A stretch of 64,000 bases of DNA from JACVRW01 sp963819635 (GTDB taxonomy: Bacteria > Actinomycetota > Thermoleophilia > Solirubrobacterales > Thermoleophilaceae), in NCBI GenBank assembly GCA_963819635.1, contig CAWFWX010000008.1, positions 186,001-250,000 of the forward strand, written 5' to 3'. Each line of letters opens with the position of its first letter. Position 1 is the first letter of the stretch. Shown piece after piece: positions 25,677-32,059 of the stretch. The notes beneath the pieces are model-generated. The model did not search any database and was not told the DNA's origin. It was given only the letters and a program-made list of their open reading frames with translations. Position numbers and translations under genes: made by a program.

Positions 25677-26651
25677 TCATGGCTGATCGTCGACGAGCGC
25701 GGTCGCGGCGCTCTTCAGCTCCGCGAGCGTCGTCGCCTCGGTCACCGAGGCGAGGTCGATGATGCGCTCCTCGAACGGGTCCAGCCTGTCGCGGCCGACG
25801 ATGGCGTGGCAGGCGACCCCGCGCTGACGGCAGCGCGTGGCAACCTCGCCGACGATCTTGCCCTGGAGCGTCTGCTCGTCGAGCGAGCCCTCGCCGGTCA
25901 CGACGAACGCCGCGCCGCGCATCCGCGCGTCGAAGCCGATCGCGTCGAGCACGTAGGGCGCGCCCGGCACGAGCTCCGCGCCGCGTGCGGCCCACAGCCC
26001 GCCGGACAGCCCGCCGGCGCAGCCCGTCATCGGCACGCCGCGCGGGTCGCGCGGGAAGCCCGAGGCGAGCGTGTCGAGCCGCTGCTCGAGCCGCCTGACC
26101 AGCGCTGGATCGGCGCCCTTCTGTGGCCCGAACACGCGCGGCGCGTCCTCGAAGGCGACGCGGACGTCGCAGACCACACGCATCTCGATCCGGCGGTCCA
26201 GCTCGTCGAGCACCTCGAGGGCGCCGGCGCCACCATCCGTGGTCGCCGAGCCGCCCACCGTCACGACGATCGGCGCCGCGCCCGCCTCGGCAGCGGCGGC
26301 GATCAGCTCACCGGTCCCCCGAGTGGACGCCGCCCAGGCGTCCCGCTCGGCCTCCGCCACGAGCGAGAGTCCGCTGGCCTGTGCCATCTCGACCACGCCG
26401 GAGCCGTCGGGCAGAAGCGCGAAGGCCGCATCGATCGGACGCCCGAGCGGGTCGGATACGCGGGCGGTGCGGACCTCGCCCCCCAACGCCGCCACGAGCA
26501 CCTCCATCGTGCCCTCGCCGCCGTCGGCGACGGGCAGCTCGACCGCCTCGCGCCCGGCCGCCCGCAGCCCGCCGGCCACGGCCGCGGCCACCTCGCGCGC
26601 GGAGAACGTCCCCTTGAAGGAGTCGGGAGCAACCAGTGCCGGCAGCGTCAA
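25677..26651 (-). CDS. Glycerate 2-kinase (GlxK/GarK type), compact
   Basis: A glycerate kinase of the class II family phosphorylating D-glycerate with ATP. The start is LVAPDSFKGTFSAREVA, followed by PVADGGEGTMEVL, the GGSATTDGGAG block, FGPQKGAD and VTGEGSLDEQTLQGKI. It is 324 residues, shorter than the usual 370-380: some 25-40 residues normally lying between the GGAG motif and the CDV strand are missing (ALEVLDELDRRIEMRVVCDV). The TTG start overlaps the macro-domain stop as TTGA. Glycerate is released from glucosylglycerate breakdown, so a link with the nearby gpgS-gpgP pair is possible but inferred. Confidence 0.88.
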   Translation of the reverse strand: MTLPALVAPDSFKGTFSAREVAAAVAGGLRAAGREAVELPVADGGEGTMEVLVAALGGEVRTARVSDPLGRPIDAAFALLPDGSGVVEMAQASGLSLVAEAERDAWAASTRGTGELIAAAAEAGAAPIVVTVGGSATTDGGAGALEVLDELDRRIEMRVVCDVRVAFEDAPRVFGPQKGADPALVRRLEQRLDTLASGFPRDPRGVPMTGCAGGLSGGLWAARGAELVPGAPYVLDAIGFDARMRGAAFVVTGEGSLDEQTLQGKIVGEVATRCRQRGVACHAIVGRDRLDPFEERIIDLASVTEATTLAELKSAATALVDDQP

Positions 26652-27142
26652 AGCGCGTCGCGGAAGGCGCGTTCCGCCGCGTCGCCGTGCACGGCGAAGA
26701 CGATCCGCTCGAGAGCGCCGGAATGCTCGCGCGCGACGGGCACCATGATCCTCGCGGCCTCCTCCATGGGAAAGCCGCCCACCCCGGTGCCGAACGCCAC
26801 CAGAGCAAGCGAGCGCGCGCCGAGCTCCTCGGCCTTGGCGAGCGCCGAGCGGGTGGCCCTCTCGATGATCTCGGCGGAGGTGGGCCCGCCGGGCTCCATC
26901 GTGGCCGCGTGGATCACCCAGCGCGCCGGCATGTCGCCCGCCGTCGTCTCGATCGCCTCGCCGAGGCCGATCGGCGCCTTCTCGCTCGACTCGCGCTGCA
27001 CGGCCGGCCCGCCGGCGCGCGAGATCGCCCCCGCCACCCCGCCCCCGTGCGCGAGCTGGGTGTTCGCCGCGTTGCAGATGGCGTCCACCTCGAGCTGCGT
27101 GACGTCCGCCGCCATGACTTCGAGCTTCGCCACCGGCCACAT
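26648..27142 (-). CDS. Macro-domain protein
   Basis: A 164-residue macro domain binding ADP-ribose or related nucleotides (hydrolase of O-acetyl-ADP-ribose or ADP-ribosyl groups in characterised relatives). Visible motifs are the opening VTQLEVDAICNAANTQLAHG, the GGVAGAISRAGG loop, and ALVAFGTGVGGFPMEEAARI near the ligand-binding end. The ATG at 27142 gives a standard macro-domain length; upstream in-frame codons lie in the promoter region of the opposite YCII gene. It is coupled to glycerate kinase by TTGA. Why these two activities are paired is unknown. Confidence 0.85.
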   Translation of the reverse strand: MWPVAKLEVMAADVTQLEVDAICNAANTQLAHGGGVAGAISRAGGPAVQRESSEKAPIGLGEAIETTAGDMPARWVIHAATMEPGGPTSAEIIERATRSALAKAEELGARSLALVAFGTGVGGFPMEEAARIMVPVAREHSGALERIVFAVHGDAAERAFRDAL

Positions 27143-27155
27143 CCTGACGCAGGAC

Positions 27156-27181
27156 TGTCGATCTCGTGGTGTGCCGTTCGT
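27156..27181 (+). promoter_or_regulatory. ECF42-type promoter for the YCII-sigma operon
   Basis: TGTCGA at 27156-27161 is followed after 17 bases by CGT at 27179-27181, resembling the TGTCGA plus CGTC/CGA-type signals described for ECF42 sigma factors. It lies 49 bases before the YCII start, so the sigma factor encoded downstream probably activates its own operon. The match is by eye. Confidence 0.45.
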
Positions 27182-27230
27182 GGTTAGGGTGAACGCGACG
27201 ACTGGCGTCGCGCAACGAGAGGAGCCCAAC

Positions 27231-27626
27231 GTGAAGTACCTCTGCACGATCTACGGCGAAGAGGGCCAATGGAGCGACGCGACCCCGGAGCAGATGAGCC
27301 AGGTGATGGCCGCGTACGGGGCGTTCAGCGAAGAGGCGGACCAGGCCGGAGTGATCGTGGCCGGCGAGGGCCTCGAGCCGACCTCATCGGCCACCACGGT
27401 CCGGGTCCGCGACGGCGAGCGCATGCTCTCCGACGGCCCGTTCGCGGAGACGAAGGAGCAGCTCGGCGGCTTCTATCTCCTCGAATGCGCCAGCCTCGAC
27501 GAGGCGATCGAGTGGGCCGCCAAGATCCCGGGAGCGTCGAGCGGCTCGGTCGAGGTCCGGCCGGTCATGAACTACGACGCCGTCGGCGGCGAGGACGCGC
27601 AGCAATCGGCCGCGGCCCAGAGCTAG
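27231..27626 (+). CDS. YCII/DGPF family protein
   Basis: A 131-residue YCII-related protein with the signature DGPFAETKEQLGGFYLLEC at about residues 66-84 and an N-terminal MKYLCTIYGEEGQW. DGPF proteins are the standard genomic partners of ECF42 sigma factors; a small-molecule enzymatic role is suspected but not shown. The GTG start is fixed by GAGAGGAG at 27217-27224, 6 bases upstream. The sigma-factor gene follows immediately. Confidence 0.88.
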   Translation: MKYLCTIYGEEGQWSDATPEQMSQVMAAYGAFSEEADQAGVIVAGEGLEPTSSATTVRVRDGERMLSDGPFAETKEQLGGFYLLECASLDEAIEWAAKIPGASSGSVEVRPVMNYDAVGGEDAQQSAAAQS

Positions 27627-27628
27627 CC

Positions 27629-28864
27629 ACCCCCGGCGCGGTCGTCGACCGCCTGTTCCGGCGCGAGTCGGGGCGCGCGGTCGCGGCGCTCATCCGCGTC
27701 CTCGGCGACTTCGACCTCGCCGAGGACGCGGTGCAGGAGGCGTTCGCGACCGCCGCCTCGCGCTGGCCGCGCGAGGGCGTGCCCCCCAACCCAGGCGGCT
27801 GGATCACGCTCACGGCGCGAAACAACGCGATCGACCGGCTGCGCCGTGACCGTCGCTACGCCGAGAAGCTCCGCGAGATCGAGCGACTGGGAGCCGGGGA
27901 GACGCCGGAGGCCGAGATGAGCGCGATTCCCGACGACCGGCTGAGCCTGTTCTTCACCTGCTGTCACCCGGCGCTGGCGATCGAGGCGCGCGTCGCGCTC
28001 ACGCTCCGGACGCTGGGCGGGCTGTCGACTCCCGAGGTGGCGCGAGCCCTCCTCACGAGCGAGTCGGCGATGCAGCAGCGGCTGGTTCGCGCAAAGCGGA
28101 AGATCCGCACGGCCGGCATTCCCTACGAGGTTCCCGATGAGGAGCAGTTGCCGGCTCGGCTCGGGGCCGTGCTCGCCTCGCTCTACCTGGTCTTCAACGA
28201 GGGTTATCTCGCGACGAGCGCCGACACCCTGGTCCGGCGCGAGCTGTGCGACGAGGCGATCAGGCTGGCCCGGGTGCTCGCCGGCCTGATGCCCGGCGAG
28301 CCGGAGACGACGGGTCTGCTCGCTCTGATGCTGCTGCATCACTCGCGCCGCGACGCGCGCGTGGACGCCGAGGGCGAGCTGGTGCTGCTGGAGGACCAGG
28401 ACCGCTCGTTGTGGAGACGAGAGGAGATGGAGGAGGGGCTCGCGCTCGCCGCGCGCGCCGCCGAGCGGGCGCCGTATGCGATCCAGGCTCAGGTGGCGGC
28501 GGAGCACGCGCGGGCAGCGACCGCGGACGCGACCGACTGGGCGCGGATCGCGGCCCTCTACGACCGCCTCGAGCAGGCCGCCCCCTCGGCCGTCGTGACG
28601 CTCAACCGGGCCGTGGCGGTGGCGCTGGCGGACGGCCCGGCGCATGGCCTGCGAATACTCGACGAGCTCGCCGCGCGAGGGGAGCTCGACGACTATCACC
28701 TGCTCCACTCCGCGCGGGCCGACCTGCTGCGGCGGCTCGGGCGCGGCGACCAGGCCGCCGCGGCGTACGCCCGCGCGCTCGAGCTGACGGCCAATCCGGT
28801 CGAGCGGCGTTTCCTGGAGCGACGCCTAGCGGCGTACGCGAACGCCGCGGCGCACGACCGCTGA
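27629..28864 (+). CDS. ECF42-type RNA polymerase sigma factor with C-terminal extension
   Basis: An extracytoplasmic-function sigma factor of about 410 residues. Region 2 is ALIRVLGDFDLAEDAVQEAF with GWITLTARNNAIDRLRRDRR, and region 4 is ALTLRTLGGLSTPEVARALL with the recognition stretch MQQRLVRAKRKIR. It continues into the approximately 200-residue helical C-terminal domain typical of ECF42 (VFNEGYLATS, GLLALMLLHHSRRDAR, ALNRAVA-like VVTLNRAVAVA). No ATG, GTG or TTG is in frame between the end of the YCII gene and the first conserved residues, so the given start is approximate. It either begins inside the YCII gene or an indel hides the start. Its last 39 bases overlap the opposite gene. Confidence 0.85.
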   Translation, partial: TPGAVVDRLFRRESGRAVAALIRVLGDFDLAEDAVQEAFATAASRWPREGVPPNPGGWITLTARNNAIDRLRRDRRYAEKLREIERLGAGETPEAEMSAIPDDRLSLFFTCCHPALAIEARVALTLRTLGGLSTPEVARALLTSESAMQQRLVRAKRKIRTAGIPYEVPDEEQLPARLGAVLASLYLVFNEGYLATSADTLVRRELCDEAIRLARVLAGLMPGEPETTGLLALMLLHHSRRDARVDAEGELVLLEDQDRSLWRREEMEEGLALAARAAERAPYAIQAQVAAEHARAATADATDWARIAALYDRLEQAAPSAVVTLNRAVAVALADGPAHGLRILDELAARGELDDYHLLHSARADLLRRLGRGDQAAAAYARALELTANPVERRFLERRLAAYANAAAHDR

Positions 28865-30214
28865 GCGATTGCCGGCCGTGTCGCTCGCGCGGAGCCGCAG
28901 CGAGACTCGCGGCCGGCCGCCGCGCCGAAGCGCGCGCCGAAGCAGGCGCGCGCCCCGCGGTCGGAGCAGGACACGCAGCCGCACGCGTTCGTTCGCGCTC
29001 AGGTTCGAGCGGCCGTGGCGCAGGAGCAGCTTCCGGCGGCCGATGAGAAGCGTTCCACCCGCCTCGAGCACACACCCCTCGCTGCAGCGCACGTAGACGA
29101 TCGCTCCGCGCAGGCGGAGAACCCGCTGGCGTCGCGGAGCGCGGGCGCTGAGACCCGGAGCGGTCTGGTCGGACGCCGGTGGCGGCGGCCCGGCCGCGAC
29201 TTCGATCCGCAGGATCTTTCCGAGCAGCGAGCCCGGATTCTGCGCGTCGCCCTCCGGGTCGCCCTGAGTTCCGCCGTCGCCCGTCGAGAGGTAGAGCGCG
29301 TTGTCGGGGCCGAACAGGAGCTGGCCGCCGTCGTGGTTGTCGGCCTGGTCGTGCTGGATCGTCAGCACGGGCGTGCGCGTCCCGCCACGCAACTCGTCGA
29401 CCTGCAGGTCGCCGCCGTTGTCGACATAGAAGATGAAGATGCGTCCGCTCACCGCGTAGTCCGGCGCGACAGCGACCGAGAGCAGCCCCTGCTCACCGCT
29501 GTCCGCGACGATGCTGCGGATGTCGATCACCTCGTTCGTCCCCGATGGCGTCCAGCGGACAAGCCGTCCCGCCTTCTCCGCGATGAAGAGCTCGTCCGTG
29601 ACGCCTGGTGCCGCGGCGACGGACACCGGCTGGGTGAACGATCCGATGCTCGCCTTCGTGAGCGTGCCGCCGCTTTCGCCCAGCCGGTAGACCTCGCCGG
29701 CGAGCGAGGTCGCGTACAGGTGGCCGACGCCGTCCTCGCCGAAGCCCGAGACGCTGGCGACGTTGAGTCCCGTGTCCTCGGCCGGTGGCGCGGCGTGCGG
29801 CCCCAGCTTCATGATGATGCCGGTGCTGAAGCGGCCAAACAGGTACTGGCCGGTGAACGTCGGCAGCGCCGGGTCGCGCACGACGTAGCCACCGATGACC
29901 ACATCCGGGCCGCTCGGATAGGTGTACTGCGGCGGGAAGTAGTTGGAGGGCGTGCAGCCCGACTGTACGTTCGTCCCGGAGAAGCAGTTCCAGCCGAAGT
30001 TGGCGCCGTGGAAGCCGGCGGCCGGCACGTAGGTGACCTCCTCCATGCTCCCGCCGACGTCGCCGACGTAGGCGTCGCCGGTCTGCCTGTCGAACGACCA
30101 GCGATACGGATTCCGCAGCCCCGACGCGAAGACCTCGACCGGCGTCTGAGCGGCGGCCGGCGCGGCGGGCACGAGGAGCAGCAGGATCAGGAACGCAGCT
30201 GTGAGATATGGCAT
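28826..30214 (-). CDS. Secreted sugar-dehydrogenase-like beta-propeller in permuted order
   Basis: A 462-residue exported protein with a signal peptide (residues 1-23, ending AQT) and sequence blocks of the PQQ-dependent sorbosone/glucose dehydrogenase propeller. The order is unusual. The block normally near the C-terminus (ASGLRNPYRWSFDRQTGD, GANFGWNCF, TGQYLFGRF) comes first. The normally N-terminal half (FTQPVSVAAAPG, LFIAEKAGRLVRW, EQGLLSVAVAPDY, GGQLLFGPDNALYLSTGD, LLGKILRIE) follows. A basic C-terminal Ig-like domain (about residues 350-462, two Cys in VRCSEGC) ends the protein. AAGGAG lies 8 bases before the ATG. Activity is not proven. The start overlaps the ligase end by 28 bases. 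Confidence 0.8.
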   Translation of the reverse strand: MPYLTAAFLILLLLVPAAPAAAQTPVEVFASGLRNPYRWSFDRQTGDAYVGDVGGSMEEVTYVPAAGFHGANFGWNCFSGTNVQSGCTPSNYFPPQYTYPSGPDVVIGGYVVRDPALPTFTGQYLFGRFSTGIIMKLGPHAAPPAEDTGLNVASVSGFGEDGVGHLYATSLAGEVYRLGESGGTLTKASIGSFTQPVSVAAAPGVTDELFIAEKAGRLVRWTPSGTNEVIDIRSIVADSGEQGLLSVAVAPDYAVSGRIFIFYVDNGGDLQVDELRGGTRTPVLTIQHDQADNHDGGQLLFGPDNALYLSTGDGGTQGDPEGDAQNPGSLLGKILRIEVAAGPPPPASDQTAPGLSARAPRRQRVLRLRGAIVYVRCSEGCVLEAGGTLLIGRRKLLLRHGRSNLSANERVRLRVLLRPRGARLLRRALRRGGRPRVSLRLRASDTAGNRSAVVRRGVRVRR

Positions 30215-31146
30215 TCGCTCGGCTCCTTGTCGTCCCGCCAGCGGAGGAGCTTTGCCCCGTGCCGGATCCTGTGGCCGGTTATGTGATCGAAGGCGATCTC
30301 GACGACGAGCTCGGGGCGCAGGCCCTCCCACTGGAGCTCCTCCTCCGACTTCCAGCGGCTGGGCCCGCCAGAGCCGTGCTCGTGCGTGCGGTAGGGCTCG
30401 AGCTTCGAGAGCAGCTCGCGCTTCTCCTTCGCCTTGAAGCCGGACGTGTGGCCGACGATGTGCAACTGCCCGTCGTCGTCGTACATGCCGAGGATCAGCG
30501 AGCCGAGCGTGCCCTCCTCCTTGCCGAACCGGAAGGCGGCAACCACCGCGTCCGCGGTTCGAACGCGCTTGATCTTCACCATGCCCGTGCGCTCGCCGGG
30601 CCGGTACGGCGCGTCGGCCTGCTTGGCAATGACGCCCTCGGAGGTGCCGGTGAGCCACTGGCCCGCGTCGTCCGCGTCAGGCGTCATCGGCGTGAGCTCC
30701 ACGGGGTCGGCCACCACGGCGGCGAGCCGCTCGCGCCGCTCCAGATAGGGCAGCGCGCAGAGCACCTCGTCCCCCTCCGCGAGCAGGTCGAACGCGACCA
30801 GCCCGGCCGGCGTCTCCTCGCGGAGCCGCTCGACGCGCGAGGCCGCCGGGTGGATGCGCTGCGACAGGAGGTCGAACTCCTGCACGCCGTCGACGACGAC
30901 GATCATCTCGCCGTCGAGCACGAGCCGGTCGTGCGGCAGCTCGAGCACCTGCTCGACCACGTCCGGGAAGTAGCGGTTCATGGGCCGTCCGTTGCGGCTC
31001 TGGAGCTGTACCTCGTCGCCGTCCCGGAACACGATCGTGCGAAAGCCGTCGAACTTCGGCTCGTAGCACCACGCGTCGCCGCGCGGCAGGTCCTTGGCGG
31101 ACTTCGCCAGCTGCGGCTTGACCGGCGGCGTGAGCGGCAGGGTCAT
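30187..31146 (-). CDS. ATP-dependent DNA ligase (LigC-like)
   Basis: A 319-residue ATP-dependent DNA ligase. The adenylated lysine is Lys31 in EPKFDGFR (motif I); motif III is LVLDGEMIVV, motif IV is SEGVIAKQADAPY and motif V is MVKIKRVRTADAVV. An OB-fold with VGHTSGFKAKE and the C-terminal PELVVEIAFDHITGHRIRHG follow. No polymerase or nuclease domain is fused, so it resembles LigC of mycobacteria, an accessory end-joining or excision-repair ligase. The ATG overlaps the SDR stop as ATGA and the gene end overlaps the propeller gene, so the three may be co-transcribed. Confidence 0.93.
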   Translation of the reverse strand: MTLPLTPPVKPQLAKSAKDLPRGDAWCYEPKFDGFRTIVFRDGDEVQLQSRNGRPMNRYFPDVVEQVLELPHDRLVLDGEMIVVVDGVQEFDLLSQRIHPAASRVERLREETPAGLVAFDLLAEGDEVLCALPYLERRERLAAVVADPVELTPMTPDADDAGQWLTGTSEGVIAKQADAPYRPGERTGMVKIKRVRTADAVVAAFRFGKEEGTLGSLILGMYDDDGQLHIVGHTSGFKAKEKRELLSKLEPYRTHEHGSGGPSRWKSEEELQWEGLRPELVVEIAFDHITGHRIRHGAKLLRWRDDKEPSECHISQLRS

Positions 31147-31922
31147 CGCGGCGCCGCGCTCCTGCCGAGGATCCGCCTGAGCAGCAGGTCGCCGATCCGC
31201 GGTGAGACGCCGTTGGCCACCCGGAGCGCCCGCACGAGCGGCGGGTAGAAGAGCTCGCGCCGGTCCTTCTCCACCGCGTCAACCACCTGCTCGCCGAGCG
31301 GTCCCGCGGGCGCGCGGCGGTCGAGCCGGTACCACGCCGGCATGCGGTCCAGCTCGTGGTCGTGGAGGGACGTCTCGATCTCGCCCGGGTACACGGTCGT
31401 GACCGAGACCCCCGTGTCGTGCAGCTCGTGCCGAAGTGCCTCGGCGAAGCAGCGCTGCGCCGCCTTCGTGCCGTTGTAGACCGCCGCATGCGGGAAACCG
31501 CGCACGCCGCCGCCCGACGAGACGATCACGAGATGGCCGCGCCGGCGCTCGAGCATCCGCGGCAGCGCGGCGTGCACCGTGTGGATCGTGCCGAGCCAGT
31601 TCACGTCGTTCATCTGGCGCGCCTCGTCGAGCGGAAGCTCGGCGAAGGGCCGGTAGTGCGTGATGCCGGCGTTCGCCACGAGCACGTCCACGTCGCCGAA
31701 CTCGGCGATCGCCGCGGCGATCGAGTCGGCGTCCGCCACGTCGCCCGCGAGCGCGGCGTGCCCGTCACCGGGAAGCTCTCGCGCGAGCTCCTCGAGCGCC
31801 TGACCGTCGCGCGCCACGAGCCCGAGCGTCGCGCCGCGCGCCGCGAACGCCTGGGCGATCGCGCGGCCGATGCCGCGCGAGGCGCCGGTTACGAGGACAC
31901 GAGTGCCAGGGGCGAGCTCCAT
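31143..31922 (-). CDS. SDR family oxidoreductase
   Basis: Short-chain dehydrogenase of 259 residues. The cofactor motif is TGASRGIG near residue 14, the NAG element is LVANAGITHY, and the catalytic Ser and Tyr-x-x-x-Lys are in VSSGGGVRGFPHAAVYNGTK. The C-terminal part (RLDRRAPAGPLGEQVVDAVE, then FYPPLVRALRVANG) is that of actinobacterial SDRs related to DltE, without an assigned substrate. ATG 31922 is preferred to the upstream ATG at 31949, since the longer N-terminus (RSCKDSA) is not family-like. It is the first gene of an overlapping trio with LigC and the propeller protein. Confidence 0.88.
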   Translation of the reverse strand: MELAPGTRVLVTGASRGIGRAIAQAFAARGATLGLVARDGQALEELARELPGDGHAALAGDVADADSIAAAIAEFGDVDVLVANAGITHYRPFAELPLDEARQMNDVNWLGTIHTVHAALPRMLERRRGHLVIVSSGGGVRGFPHAAVYNGTKAAQRCFAEALRHELHDTGVSVTTVYPGEIETSLHDHELDRMPAWYRLDRRAPAGPLGEQVVDAVEKDRRELFYPPLVRALRVANGVSPRIGDLLLRRILGRSAAPR

Positions 31923-31960
31923 CGGCGCGGAATCCTTGCACGAGCGCAATCGCGCCTGGT

Positions 31961-31990
31961 TTGACTACCCCATAGAGGTAGGCATAGGAT
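31961..31990 (+). promoter_or_regulatory. Promoter for the LVIVD/RTX surface protein
   Basis: TTGACT (31961-31966), an 18-base spacer and TAGGAT (31985-31990) precede the gene at 32060, leaving a leader of about 60 bases. The leader contains a short GGGG/CCCC hairpin (about 32012-32024) and GAGGGGAG ahead of the start codon. This is the best sigma-70-like promoter in the window. Confidence 0.55.
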
Positions 31991-32059
31991 GCCGGGCGCT
32001 GCGGGTTGGGGGATGTACCCCGCGGCCAAAGGGGAGAGGGTCTTACGAGGGGAGCATCG

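Noticed and set aside
25806..27626. A 606-residue reading ending in the YCII domain
   Set aside because: Only the last 131 residues are real; the remainder is antisense to glycerate kinase and the macro-domain gene, and an SD sequence marks the YCII start at 27231.
31991..32059. Possible riboswitch in the leader of the LVIVD/RTX gene
   Set aside because: A GGGG/CCCC hairpin and purine-rich runs are present, but the sequence does not fit GEMM, ydaO or other consensus patterns I know.
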